A DNA stretch of 54,278 nucleotides from JAEUIG01 sp046349775 (GCA_046349775.1 JAXMBS010000038.1:1-54278); one strand, 5' to 3'. Positions 27,462 to 36,127 are shown, counted from the first letter of the stretch. Made by a program: numbers and translations. Notes: a model not told the origin generated them from the letters alone.

Positions 27462-28379
27462 ATGAAGTCCCCGCTCAGAATCACCTGTCTCATTCTCGTT
27501 TGCTCAACGACTGCAGTTACCGCCGCCGACGACTCCGGGAAGTCGGTCGTCGCCTCGGTGAACGACACTAAGATCACGCAGGCGGACCTTGAGGCGGAGT
27601 ATCTGGTGCGCCGGATCCCGGCGGACAAACAGGCTCTGACTCGGGAGGCGGTCCTCAATGACCTGATCGACCGCCGGTTGATCGCCGAGTTTCTCGACAA
27701 CCGTAAGGCGCCGATCCCCGAACCGGAACTTGACGCCCGCATGGACCTGCTGAAACGCGCCGTCGAGGCGGGGAAAGGGTCATTTGCGGAAACCATCGGC
27801 CGGCTGGGGCTGACCGAGGATTCGCTGCGTGCGCATCTCGCGCTGCCGCTGCGCTGGAGGAGCTTCGTCCGCAACACCGTCACCGATCAGGAACTGCGGA
27901 GCTACTTCGACGCGCGACGCGCCGAGCTCGACGGCACACAGGTGCACATCCGCCAGATCGTCATCAGCGTGCCGGCCGGATCTGAGGAGGCCACATGGGC
28001 CGCTGCCGAAACAAAGCTCAAGGAGGTGCGGCAATCGATTACCGACAAGAAGGTGTCGTTTGAAGACGCGGCCCGACAGCATTCGACCAGCCCCAGCGGC
28101 AAGCAAGGAGGGGACCTCGGCTGGATGACGTATCGGGGCCGGCTGCCGGCGGCGCTGTTGCAGGCCGCGTTCGCCTTGAAGCCGGGGGAACTCAGCGATG
28201 TGATCCGCACGCCGTTCGGCATGCATCTGGTGCAGATCACCGAGCGCAAGCCGGGCGAATACAGCCTGGAGGACGTCCGCGAGCAGGTCTGGGAACAGCG
28301 GACGCAGGAATTCTGGAATCAGCAGGTGGCCGAGGCGCGGAAGACAGCCAGGATCAAGATTGTGCAGGGGATGCCGTAG
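27462..28379 (+). CDS. exported PpiC/SurA-type peptidyl-prolyl isomerase
   Basis: The protein begins with a signal peptide (MKSPLRITCLILVCSTTAVT, cleaved near AAD) and has a SurA-N-like helical part (SVNDTKITQADLEAEYLVRR, VLNDLIDRRLIAEFLDN). The parvulin domain spans about residues 165-260: VHIRQIVISVPAGSEEA, HSTSPSGKQGGDLGWMTY, AFALKPGELSDVIRTPFGMH, and ITERKPGEYSLEDV. ATG 27462 is preferred; ATG 27447 would add five residues. It probably folds exported proteins in the periplasm. The next gene starts 24 bases later on the same strand. Confidence 0.87.
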   Translation: MKSPLRITCLILVCSTTAVTAADDSGKSVVASVNDTKITQADLEAEYLVRRIPADKQALTREAVLNDLIDRRLIAEFLDNRKAPIPEPELDARMDLLKRAVEAGKGSFAETIGRLGLTEDSLRAHLALPLRWRSFVRNTVTDQELRSYFDARRAELDGTQVHIRQIVISVPAGSEEATWAAAETKLKEVRQSITDKKVSFEDAARQHSTSPSGKQGGDLGWMTYRGRLPAALLQAAFALKPGELSDVIRTPFGMHLVQITERKPGEYSLEDVREQVWEQRTQEFWNQQVAEARKTARIKIVQGMP

Positions 28380-28403
28380 GTCCAAGCTGCAGGCTCACTC
28401 CCG

Positions 28404-29861
28404 ATGAACTCCCGATTGCTCCGGTTTCCGCACAGCCGTGTCCGCGCCGGTGTCGCCCGCGGCGACATCACGCCCCCCGTCGGCATTTATCATCGCATGT
28501 GGGGCGCCGCCACACATGACCGCTCCACCGGCGTCCATCGGCCGTTGACCGCCACTGCTCTCTGTCTGACGTCGGCGAAAGCGACAGGGTTCGATGACGG
28601 CGTCGTGTTCATCGGCGTCGATCACTGCCTGTTCTGGGCGGCCGAGATGCAGCGTGTCCTCAAGGGCATCGTCGCTGTTGCCGATGTGCCCGCCGATCGA
28701 ATCGTCGTGTTGTTTTCTCACACGCACGGCGCGGGGTTGATGGGCCTCGAACGCAAGGACCTGCCCGGCGGAGATCTGATCGAGCCGTACCTCGACCGGC
28801 TGACGAGCACGATCGGCGCACTTGTCCAGACCGCTCGCAATCAGATGCAGCCGGCCGGCATCGCTTACGGCGCCGGTCGCTGCGGACTGGCGACGAACCG
28901 CGACTACTTCGACGATGTGGCCGGACGTTTCGTCTGCGGATTCAATCCGGGAGGCGTCGCCGACGACACCGTCATCGCCGCAAGAGTGACCAGCAATTCC
29001 GGCGCAACACTGGCGACAATCGTCAACTACGCCTGTCATCCCACGACACTCGCATGGGACAACACGCTCATCAGTCCCGACTACGTCGGCGCGCTCCGGG
29101 AGGTCGTCGAAGGGGCCACAGCTGCTCCCTGTCTGTTCATTCAGGGGGCATCGGGCGACATCGGCCCGCGCGACGGTTACGTCGGCGACGTCGCCGTCGC
29201 CGACCGCAACGGCCGCGAACTCGGATACGCTGCCTTGAGCACGCTTGAGGGACTGCCGGCAGCCGGCCAGTCATTCGCGTACACCGGCCCGGTCGTTTCG
29301 GGTGCGACGATTGGCACGTGGCGTCATCAACCCGCCGGTGACGCCGCCGCACGCGCCGCCTCGATCTGGTCGCCCCGTGTGACCACTGTGAATCTCAAGT
29401 ATCGCGCCGATCTCGGCACGCGCGAGACCGTCGAACGCGAGCGCGGCGAATGGCAGGCCAAACAGGCCGATGCTGAACAGCGAGGTGCTACCGAAGCGGC
29501 GCGGGACGCCCGCGCCATGGTCGAACGCGCCACGCGCTGTCTGACACGCCTCGCCTCGCTCCCGGCCGCCGGCGAATACCCGTACCCGATCCGCGCCTGG
29601 CGCCTCGGCGACGCCGTCTGGCTGGCGCTCGACGGCGAGCACTACAACGTTCTGCAGCGTGAGCTGCGCATCCGATTCCCCGACACGCCGCTCGTCATCG
29701 GTACGCTCGCCAACGGTTCCAACGTCTGGTACCTGCCGGACGCACAGTCCTACGGCAAGCCGGGACTCTACCAGGAAGAAGCGTCGGTTCTCGCGAAAGG
29801 CGCACTGGAGCAACTCATCGACGCCACCACAACCGCGATCCGCGCACTGTTCGATTCATAA
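28404..29861 (+). CDS. neutral/alkaline ceramidase-like (non-lysosomal type) hydrolase
   Basis: The N-terminal domain follows the ceramidase pattern: RAGVARGDITPPVGIYHR, the metal-binding SHTHGAGLMG, NYACHPTTLAWDN and the stretch FIQGASGDIGPRDGYVGDV. The family's own zinc-binding and catalytic residues are only partly recognisable here. The C-terminal half (residues 290-485) is helical and ends YQEEASVLAKGALEQLIDAT. There is no signal peptide, so this copy may be cytoplasmic; relatives in planctomycetes often lack one. Ceramidases cleave the amide bond of ceramides, but many of the phylum's paralogues have unknown substrates. It follows the PpiC-type gene closely. Confidence 0.75.
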   Translation: MNSRLLRFPHSRVRAGVARGDITPPVGIYHRMWGAATHDRSTGVHRPLTATALCLTSAKATGFDDGVVFIGVDHCLFWAAEMQRVLKGIVAVADVPADRIVVLFSHTHGAGLMGLERKDLPGGDLIEPYLDRLTSTIGALVQTARNQMQPAGIAYGAGRCGLATNRDYFDDVAGRFVCGFNPGGVADDTVIAARVTSNSGATLATIVNYACHPTTLAWDNTLISPDYVGALREVVEGATAAPCLFIQGASGDIGPRDGYVGDVAVADRNGRELGYAALSTLEGLPAAGQSFAYTGPVVSGATIGTWRHQPAGDAAARAASIWSPRVTTVNLKYRADLGTRETVERERGEWQAKQADAEQRGATEAARDARAMVERATRCLTRLASLPAAGEYPYPIRAWRLGDAVWLALDGEHYNVLQRELRIRFPDTPLVIGTLANGSNVWYLPDAQSYGKPGLYQEEASVLAKGALEQLIDATTTAIRALFDS

Positions 29862-29867
29862 TAGAAG

Positions 29868-30150
29868 TTGAACAGGAGGGAACAGAGGTCACGGAGAGCA
29901 ATCTGAGCCAATGATTCGCTTGGAAAACCACATAATCAGGATTGCTTTGCTGATTTCCATCGGGTCGCACCTATTCATCAAGGATTTGAAAACGAACTGA
30001 CGCAATATCTGGCCGTTCCTCGCACTGTGATCGTCCCGCTCCGTTACCTCTGTTGCCTCCCGTCATTACCTTTCGCAAAACGTCGAGCTTTCTCTGGCCT
30101 GCTTGATCCGCGTCAATCTCTGAAATCTGCGTCCTCTGCGTCCCGTCCTT
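29868..30150. repeat. word-repeat inverted-repeat element plus a second word array (CTGCGTCC words)
   Basis: Left arm 29868-29896 (AACAGGAGGGAACAGAGG and on) is matched in reverse by right arm 30039-30072 (CTCCGTTACCTCTGTTGCC and on). A second array, 30101-30150, repeats words such as ATCTGCGTCCTCTGCGTCC and ends 11 bases before the ATG of the next gene. There is no gene in the interval 29862-30160. Confidence 0.72.
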
Positions 30151-30160
30151 GCGAATCCCG

Positions 30161-31339
30161 ATGAAAATTACCGCGATCGAACCGCTCGTCTGTCATGCCC
30201 GGATGCGTAACTGGGTGTTCGTCAAAGTCGTCACCGATCAGCCCGGACTGTACGGCTGGGGGGAAGCGACCTTGGAATGGCACACGCGCAGCGTCGTGGC
30301 CGCGATTGAAGACATCGCGCCCCTGCTCATCGGTGAAGACCCGCGACGCGTCGAGCACCTCTGGCAGGTGATGTACCGCCAGCATTTCTGGCACGGCCAC
30401 GGTGTGGTTCGGTCGACGGCGATCTCCGGCATTGATATCGCGCTGTGGGACATCGCCGGCAAGATCGCCGGCATCCCCTGTTCGCAGCTATGGGGCGGAC
30501 CGGTGCGGGATTATGTCCGCACGTATTGCCATCTCGGCGGCGGGAAGATGGAAGACTTCTACGAGACGCCCGTCGAAGATGCGAAGCGTTTCGGCGACCT
30601 CGCCCGGCAGGCCGTGGCCGACGGCTACACCGCGTTTAAATCAATGGCCGTGCCGCCCACGATGCCGCTGGAAGGCCTGCGACCCGTCCGTCGTGCGGAA
30701 GCGGCGGTCGCTGCGATGCGCGACGCCGTCGGCGACGACATCGACATCATGGTCGACTGCCACGCGCGGCCGTCACCGGCGATGGGCCTCAAGTTCGGCA
30801 AAGCGCTTGATCCCTACGGGCTGTACTTCTTCGAAGAACCCTGCTGGCCGGAATCGGTCGACGGGTTGGCGATGATCAATGCCGCCCTCACGACGCCGGT
30901 CGCCACCGGCGAGCGCGTCACGGAACTCTCGGCGTTTCGCGAACTCTTCGCACGCCGTGCCTGCGAAGTCTGCCAACTCGACATCACCCACTGCGGCGGC
31001 TTCACCAACGCCCGCCGCATCGCCGCCCTGGCCGATGCGCACCGCATCTCCCTCGCGCCGCACAATCCCCAGGGACCGGTGAGCACCGCCGCCTCGCTGG
31101 AATTCGGGTTCTCGCAGCCGGGCTACATCATCTGCGAAACCGTCCACGCCGATGTCCCGTGGCGTCAGGACGTTGTCAGCGAGGGTTACACCGTTGAGCC
31201 GGCCAGGCGCATCGTCCGCCCCAACACCCGCCCGGGCCTCGGCATCGAAATCAACGAAGCCGAAGTCGAGAAGCACCCGTTCCAGCAGGAGATCGTGCAA
31301 CGGGTGTTTTATCGCGACGGCGCGGCGGGGGATTGGTGA
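30161..31339 (+). CDS. enolase-superfamily enzyme of the mandelate racemase/muconate-lactonising group
   Basis: The superfamily architecture is an N-terminal capping domain and a beta/alpha barrel. Visible features: GWGEATLEWHTRSV, TAISGIDIALWDIAGK, a substrate Lys context YTAFKSMAV, the first metal ligand in IDIMVDCHARPSPAMG, the second in YFFEEPCWPESVDG, the third in TPVATGERV, and the His in CQLDITHCGGF and SLAPHNPQGP. This resembles D-galactonate or related acid-sugar dehydratases. The substrate cannot be fixed by eye. The start MKITAIEPLVCHAR is preferred over MRIPMKI 12 bases upstream. Its length, 392 residues, is normal. No sugar transporter or aldolase is immediately adjacent, but a DapA-like gene lies 1.8 kb away. 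Confidence 0.85.
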   Translation: MKITAIEPLVCHARMRNWVFVKVVTDQPGLYGWGEATLEWHTRSVVAAIEDIAPLLIGEDPRRVEHLWQVMYRQHFWHGHGVVRSTAISGIDIALWDIAGKIAGIPCSQLWGGPVRDYVRTYCHLGGGKMEDFYETPVEDAKRFGDLARQAVADGYTAFKSMAVPPTMPLEGLRPVRRAEAAVAAMRDAVGDDIDIMVDCHARPSPAMGLKFGKALDPYGLYFFEEPCWPESVDGLAMINAALTTPVATGERVTELSAFRELFARRACEVCQLDITHCGGFTNARRIAALADAHRISLAPHNPQGPVSTAASLEFGFSQPGYIICETVHADVPWRQDVVSEGYTVEPARRIVRPNTRPGLGIEINEAEVEKHPFQQEIVQRVFYRDGAAGDW

Positions 31340-31377
31340 GCTGCAAGCGTCACCAGGAATGACGTGTCTTTGGCCAT

Positions 31378-32910
31378 TCAATCTTCATCATCCGCCTCGC
31401 GCGCCGGTCCACGGCGCGCACCCATCGTCTCCAGATAGGTCTCCAGCGCATCGTATGCCGGCCGCAGGTCGCTCTGCTTGATGCTGCCCCCGAACCGCAG
31501 CGTGTACAGCGTGCGCGTCAGCTCCCGGCAATGCGACCGGAAATCGCGAAACACGATGCTCCCCGGCAGTTCCGAGTGAAAGATCCCCGGCGCGTCCAGC
31601 CGTTCCGCCGCCGCGATTCGCGACTGCATCGTCGGATGCGTCTTGAGCCACGACGACCGCTCTTCCCGGATCAGCTTTTTCGCTTTCTTGCGGACCCGTT
31701 TGTCGCCATCGGCCAGTCCCGCCACGAACGCCGGAAAGTCGTCCGGCAGCCCCTGCGCGTTGAGCGATCCGAATGCAAACTCCTGGGCGATCGCGCTGGC
31801 GACATCCAGTTCGACCAGCCGCCGAGTCGACTGCTTGAACGTCTTGGTACCGACGACCCCGATCTCGTAGCGGTCGGCGTCGAATTCCATCCGGCGACTG
31901 AGGCCATGGCTGACGATCACGCCGAAGTACATCAGGCACCACAGCAGCACGCGACCCAGTCCCACGAGAATCCAGCAGCAGAACCCGAAAATGGCGCCGA
32001 ACGCGTGCCCGCTGTCGAGCATCGCTTCAACGGCGTCGTCGAGCGTATCGTGCCGGTAGACTGCCGCTGCGAACCAGAAATTCACCCGATGGATCAGCCG
32101 CGTCAGCAGCGTGCTGCCGCTCTGGCTGAAGTGCCCGAACTCGTGGGCAATGATTCCCGCGAGTTGCGCGAGCGTCAGGCCGGACGCCAGCGGAATCCCC
32201 AGGGTAAGCGTAAACGTCTTGCGGCCGAGGCCGAGCATTCGCGTGTCGTAGGACGCATACGCGTTGGCTTCGAGGGCGAGGCGAATCTGCTCCGGACGCG
32301 GAGACCCCACGACATCCGCCACCTTCTCGGCGAACTGGAACAGCAACGGCTCGGCCTCGCGCGCGAGGCCCCCTTCCGTCGCCTGATCGGCAGGCCGCAG
32401 GAACAGCGGCTTGATCAGGGACAGGACCCACAAACAACCCAGCACGATGAGCCCGAAATATGCGATGGCCGCCAGGATCTTGATCCGGCCACCCGGAACA
32501 GACAGCCACACATAGTCGTGACTCGCGTGCCACCAGGTCAGCCAGCCGATCACGGCAATGAATGCGACATAGATCAGTGGCAGCAGGATCATCACGCTCG
32601 CGACGATCAGCGCCGTCAGGCGATGTGTGATCGTCACCCGCGGGCGGCTGAAATCTCCGGCGAAGCCGGAAAGCACTGCCCGCAACGCCCCCTTGTCTGC
32701 GGTACTGGCCGGCGCGCGATCGGCAACCTGTTTCGGTCGCTGCTTCGCCCTCGCACCGGGCCTGTTCTCCGACACCGCATCGGCCGCCGGCACGGACACC
32801 ACTCCGCCGCAGCGCTTGCACGTTGCCTGCCGCGCCGTCTCGCGCGGGGCGACGCGATACCTCGCGCCGCAACTGGAACAGGGACAATCGACCAGATCGA
32901 CCGCGTCCGC
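31378..32910 (-). CDS. M48-family membrane metalloprotease with N-terminal zinc ribbon
   Basis: The zinc-binding active site HEFGHFSQSG is near residue 253, with the third ligand in RRMEFDADRYEIG about 90 residues later. Two transmembrane segments precede it (RLTALIVASVMILLPLIYVA and IAYFGLIVLGCLWVLSLI) and at least one follows (IFGFCCWILVGLGRVLLW). An N-terminal Cys4 ribbon (CPCSSCGARYRV, ATCKRCGGV), typical of planctomycete M48 and protein-kinase genes, starts the protein. The start MADAVDLVDCPC at 32910 is preferred; the frame is open to 33000 but that part is not protein-like. M48 proteins (HtpX-like) degrade misfolded membrane proteins. It runs convergently to the enolase gene. Confidence 0.87.
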   Translation of the reverse strand, partial: ADAVDLVDCPCSSCGARYRVAPRETARQATCKRCGGVVSVPAADAVSENRPGARAKQRPKQVADRAPASTADKGALRAVLSGFAGDFSRPRVTITHRLTALIVASVMILLPLIYVAFIAVIGWLTWWHASHDYVWLSVPGGRIKILAAIAYFGLIVLGCLWVLSLIKPLFLRPADQATEGGLAREAEPLLFQFAEKVADVVGSPRPEQIRLALEANAYASYDTRMLGLGRKTFTLTLGIPLASGLTLAQLAGIIAHEFGHFSQSGSTLLTRLIHRVNFWFAAAVYRHDTLDDAVEAMLDSGHAFGAIFGFCCWILVGLGRVLLWCLMYFGVIVSHGLSRRMEFDADRYEIGVVGTKTFKQSTRRLVELDVASAIAQEFAFGSLNAQGLPDDFPAFVAGLADGDKRVRKKAKKLIREERSSWLKTHPTMQSRIAAAERLDAPGIFHSELPGSIVFRDFRSHCRELTRTLYTLRFGGSIKQSDLRPAYDALETYLETMGARRGPAREADDED

Positions 32911-33130
32911 CATTTTTCGGCCCTGCACGGCTGAACGAGCATCACCTCTTGAGGCGTACTGAGCAGTGCGATTCTGCCCGCGTCGGGCCAGCACGGTCAA
33001 GCGGGTGGAAGGGCGGCGTTGAACCAGTCACGCCCGAACGTGCGTTGTTCGTGCCGGGACCGGTATCATCGTGTGACGACAAAATCGCAATCTTCGATCT
33101 TGAACATTTCTGGATCCAGTCCTGAGTCAC

Positions 33131-34072
33131 ATGCCCCACACGGTTGAGTCCGGTCCGTCGATCGCCGGCGTACTGCCGATCGCCCACACGCCGTTCACCG
33201 AGCGGGACGCGATCGACGAAGAGTCCCTGGCCCGCGAGATCGACTGGGCCTTCACCCAGGGGGCCGACGGCTTCGGCACCGGGATGGTGTCGGAACTCCT
33301 CCGACTCACGGCCGATGAACGGCTGCATCTGACAAGGCTGCTCGGCAACCTGAAACGCGGCCGCGGCGTATTCTTCGCCGGCATTGGAGCGGAGAGCACG
33401 GCCCAGGCGGTCCTCTACGGTCGCGCTGCTGAGGACGCCGGCGCCGACGCCGTCATGGCGATCCCGCCCACCACAACCGCACTCCCCGAACCCGCCCTGT
33501 GCGAGTACTTCACCACGATCGCGAAGCAGGTCGCGCTGCCGCTGATCGTCCAGGATGCGTCCTCGTACGTCGGTCGCGAGATTCCGCTGTCGGTCTCTGT
33601 CCGGCTGCTCGACGACTTCGGACCGGACAAGGTTCTGTTCAAGCCCGAAGCAAACCCGCTCGGTCCGAACCTGTCGGCATTGCGGGACGGGACGAAACGC
33701 CGCGCACGCATTTACGAAGGCTCCGGCGGCATCGCACTCGTTGACAGCTATCGCCGCGGCATCGCCGGCACCATGCCCGGCATGGAATTCCTGCCGGCGA
33801 TAGTCGCGTTGTGGAAAGCACTCGAGCGCGGCGACGAAGTCGCCACATATCGACTCTCACTGCCGATCTGCGCCCTCGTCTCGCTCCAGCTTCAGGCCGG
33901 GCTCGATGGCTTCCTCGCCGTCGAAAAACACCTGCTCCACCGCCAGGGCCTGTTCGCCACCGACCGTCGCCGCAAGCCCTACAAATGGTCGCTCGATCCG
34001 GAGACCGCGGCCGAACTCGACCGGCTCATGGAACGCCTCAACAGGCGGTCGCCGAAGTTTCGTAAGGTCTGA
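33131..34072 (+). CDS. dihydrodipicolinate synthase/N-acetylneuraminate lyase family protein (DapA-like)
   Basis: A class I aldolase barrel: GVLPIAHTPFTERDAIDEES, GADGFGTGMVSELLRLT, GIGAESTAQAVLYGRAAEDA, DAVMAIPP, and the Schiff-base Lys in VLFKPEANPLGPN near residue 172. At the usual YNxP site, where the conserved catalytic Tyr sits, the sequence reads LIVQDASSYVG, so the canonical Tyr is replaced or moved. This argues against a true dihydrodipicolinate synthase and for a 2-keto-acid-sugar aldolase, dehydratase or unknown function. The length, 313 residues, is normal. It may act with the enolase-type dehydratase encoded nearby. Confidence 0.82.
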   Translation: MPHTVESGPSIAGVLPIAHTPFTERDAIDEESLAREIDWAFTQGADGFGTGMVSELLRLTADERLHLTRLLGNLKRGRGVFFAGIGAESTAQAVLYGRAAEDAGADAVMAIPPTTTALPEPALCEYFTTIAKQVALPLIVQDASSYVGREIPLSVSVRLLDDFGPDKVLFKPEANPLGPNLSALRDGTKRRARIYEGSGGIALVDSYRRGIAGTMPGMEFLPAIVALWKALERGDEVATYRLSLPICALVSLQLQAGLDGFLAVEKHLLHRQGLFATDRRRKPYKWSLDPETAAELDRLMERLNRRSPKFRKV

Positions 34073-34181
34073 CCAGCGCTGTTGTCAGGCGGGACTACTC
34101 ACCCGACGCCCAGCGGGGCGGACCTGTGTCAGGACGCCCTTGCAAGCGCGGGCTAGTGAGCGCGTGACAAACAGCGCTGGG
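34073..34181. repeat. interspersed inverted repeat (CCAGCGCTGTT arms, GGGCTAGTGAG interior)
   Basis: CCAGCGCTGTTGTCA (34073-34087) is complementary to TGACAAACAGCGCTGG (34165-34180) with a one-base bulge. An inner pair, ACTACTCACCCG and CGGGCTAGTGAG, is imperfect. The interior CGCGGGCTAGTGAG resembles a common planctomycete repeat. It begins at the base after the DapA-like stop codon. Confidence 0.65.
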
Positions 34182-34255
34182 CGAACCAGTAAGTCAGGCT
34201 CCGGAAATGGACTTCCGAATTCAGAACCTCACTCAAACATTCCGAGCGCCGCAGG

Positions 34256-35113
34256 TCATGCGGGAGCATGACCTGCGCGCTTCGCAGCCAGCAATTCCCC
34301 TGCTCGCTCGCACGTCTCTTTCACGAGATGCCCCATTTTCGGGTGTGACGGCTCCAGGTCCGGCGCCAGTCCCTCCTCGCGCAGCGCCTCGCTCGCCGTC
34401 GGCCCAATGCTCGCAATCACACAGCGGTTCGCCGCCGCCAGCCACGAATCACGCAGCCCCAGCCCTTCGGCGACCTGCAGCACACTCGTGAGCTGAAATG
34501 CGCTCGTCCACATCAGCGCGTCGAACTCGCCCGCAATTGTACGCCGCACGGCATCCTCCAGCGGCTGCGTGTCCTCCGGCAGCGTCCAGCGGTAGACCGG
34601 CACGGGCAGCACTTCCGCGCCGCGCTGCTGCAACGCGTCACACAGCTCGATACTCGGCTTCCCGTACTCCTGCACGGCGACTGTGCGATCCGCCAGCGGC
34701 ACGCGCTCGTCGTCCAGCATCTGCACCAGCTCGCGCCACGTGTTCGGCTCCGGCGCGCGATAGTCGATCCGCACGCTCCACTCCCGCAGCACGGCCACTG
34801 GCTTGGGCCCGCGCACGACGACGCAACACTGAGCCAGCGCCGCCAGAATCTCCGACCGGTCGTGCCGCTGACAGATCAATTCCAGCAGCGCTCGCGTTCC
34901 GACGCCAGTCAGGCATACGACCGTATCGATCTGCCCCGCCAGGAGCCGCTCGGCGAACCGCAACGCTGCCTCGTTCTGTTCCAGCGGGACTTCGCGCATC
35001 GAAGGCGCAACGACCGGAATCGCGCCCTGGCGGGCGAGCAACTGCTCCATTTCGTCGCGGCGGCGACTTTCAAAGCTGCAGATGCGGAGCGGGGGCTTCG
35101 GGGCGTCAGGCAT
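34256..35113 (-). CDS. hemD: uroporphyrinogen-III synthase (HemD family)
   Basis: HemD closes and inverts hydroxymethylbilane to uroporphyrinogen III, the branch point for haem and corrinoids. The two-domain pattern is visible: ICSFESRRRDEMEQLLARQG at the start, TVVCLTGVGTRALLELI, YGKPSIELCDALQQRGAEV, FDALMWTSAFQLTSVLQV, VIASIGPTASEALREEG and the end PSHPKMGHLVKETCERA. ATG 35113 (MPDAPKPPLRI) is preferred; the frame is open to 35161 but the extension reads through the terminator hairpin of the upstream RNA. This is the only haem-synthesis gene in the window. A structured RNA with an intrinsic terminator lies 29 bases upstream. Confidence 0.82.
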   Translation of the reverse strand: MPDAPKPPLRICSFESRRRDEMEQLLARQGAIPVVAPSMREVPLEQNEAALRFAERLLAGQIDTVVCLTGVGTRALLELICQRHDRSEILAALAQCCVVVRGPKPVAVLREWSVRIDYRAPEPNTWRELVQMLDDERVPLADRTVAVQEYGKPSIELCDALQQRGAEVLPVPVYRWTLPEDTQPLEDAVRRTIAGEFDALMWTSAFQLTSVLQVAEGLGLRDSWLAAANRCVIASIGPTASEALREEGLAPDLEPSHPKMGHLVKETCERAGELLAAKRAGHAPA

Positions 35114-35141
35114 GGCGCCGGCGATTGTAGCCCCGCGCAAC

Positions 35142-35176
35142 AAAAGAGGCCCGGTTCCCATCGGAAACCGGGCCTC
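35142..35176 (-). terminator. intrinsic terminator of the hemD-upstream RNA
   Basis: A 14-bp stem, GAGGCCCGGTTTCC with GGGAACCGGGCCTC (one G-T pair), is closed by a three-base GAT loop and followed on the minus strand by TTTT (35145-35142). This is the strongest rho-independent terminator in the window. Confidence 0.8.
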
Positions 35177-35269
35177 AAGCCGCGGGGGTGAAGTTCATGA
35201 ACGGTGGCCGAGAGTGTGGGCGCTCGCCCGGCAGCGACCCGACACAGGTCGTATCCGGCCACACCCCCG
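35142..35269 (-). ncRNA. candidate structured RNA or riboswitch-like leader upstream of hemD
   Basis: Folding the minus strand by hand gives an outer helix CGGGGGTG/CACCCCCG (35269-35262 with 35190-35183), an inner helix TGGCCG/CGGCCA, and two hairpins inside (CGACC/GGTCG and GGGC/GCCC with loop GAGC). An intrinsic terminator follows (35142-35176). The RNA ends 29 bases before the hemD ATG. No known riboswitch, SRP, 6S, tmRNA or RNase P motif was found. A conditional leader and an independent small RNA are both possible. Confidence 0.5.
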
Positions 35270-35674
35270 GCCATCGCTCATGTCATTCCGGCCGCAGCCC
35301 ACTTCGGCGAAATCTGCTGCAGGCGATCGGCAGAAAATGCAAAGTGCGTGCCGAACCGGTGGACGGCCATGCTATTCACCACGCTGGCGTCTCAAATGCA
35401 CGCGAAAGCACCGCTTCCGCAAGACTTGCGAGAATTCCCATTGGCCGCTTCCGATCTGACGCAGCCCGTACAGGCGGTTATTTCCGCGACAGCCCTGCAC
35501 GAAGAGTATGCAGTCCCAGCTCCCGGACAGCGGCAATGGAACCGGTTCTCCAGTCCGGGCCTGCACGCACTGTTCCGGGACACTTCAGGCCGACTGGGGC
35601 TCCGCATCTCTGCGGACTAGGCGGCTTGCCCGGCCGACGTAAAATGCAACCTGTCACTGCCCGCGAGGTCCGCG
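35270..35674. other. gap of about 400 bases without a recognised gene
   Basis: It separates the hemD-upstream RNA from the DUF1844 gene. Open frames on both strands look like noise. It holds an inverted repeat (35518-35584) and presumably the promoters of both flanking transcripts. Confidence 0.45.
35518..35584. repeat. interspersed inverted repeat, GTGTCC-GGAC type, copy 3
   Basis: AGCTCCCGGACAG (35518-35530) is complementary, with gaps, to CTGTTCCGGGACACT (35570-35584), the same arm sequence as at 5036 and 10965. Confidence 0.55.
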
Positions 35675-36127
35675 ATGTCTCAGAATCCAGCCGACTCTCC
35701 CCACATCGAAATCCATTCCGATGAGGACTGGAAAGAACGTGTTAAGTCTGAAGACCGCGCACGCGATCAGCAGGCAGCCGCCCAATCGACCGCGACTCCA
35801 CAACCAGCCGCCGCCACCGACAGCTTTCCGCGTGCCGACTTCTCGATCCTCGTCCAGATGTTCGCCACCCAGGCGATGACGGCGCTGGGACTGATCCCGC
35901 CCCCCGGCGCCCAAGAACCCGCGCAGCATCTCCCCCTGGCGCGGCATTTCATCGATCTGCTCGGCGTCCTCGAACAGAAGTGCCGCGGCAACCTGACTTC
36001 TTACGAGGAGAAGCTGCTCACGACTTCCCTGCACGAATTGCGATTGGCGTTCGTCGAGCTGAACCGCCAGGCCGCGTCTGCACCGGCCACCGCGGCAGAC
36101 TCTCAATCCACGCCGTCCGGCGCCTGA
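35675..36127 (+). CDS. DUF1844 domain protein
   Basis: The C-terminal half carries the DUF1844 pattern: FSILVQMFATQAMTALGLIP, LARHFIDLLGVLEQKCRGNL and LTSYEEKLLTTSLHELRLAF. The N-terminal 45 residues are polar and disordered-looking (HIEIHSDEDWKERVKSED, then Gln/Ala-rich). No signal peptide or membrane segment is present, so it is cytosolic. The family is widely conserved in planctomycetes, acidobacteria and deltaproteobacteria, with no known biochemical role. The length of 150 residues is normal. The MBL gene follows on the same strand within 65 bases. Confidence 0.85.
   Translation: MSQNPADSPHIEIHSDEDWKERVKSEDRARDQQAAAQSTATPQPAAATDSFPRADFSILVQMFATQAMTALGLIPPPGAQEPAQHLPLARHFIDLLGVLEQKCRGNLTSYEEKLLTTSLHELRLAFVELNRQAASAPATAADSQSTPSGA

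Noticed and set aside
35142..35269. SRP RNA, 6S RNA, tmRNA or RNase P RNA
   Set aside because: The SRP GGAA-loop helix, RNase P core sequences, tmRNA 3' tRNA-like end and the 6S long bubble are all missing.
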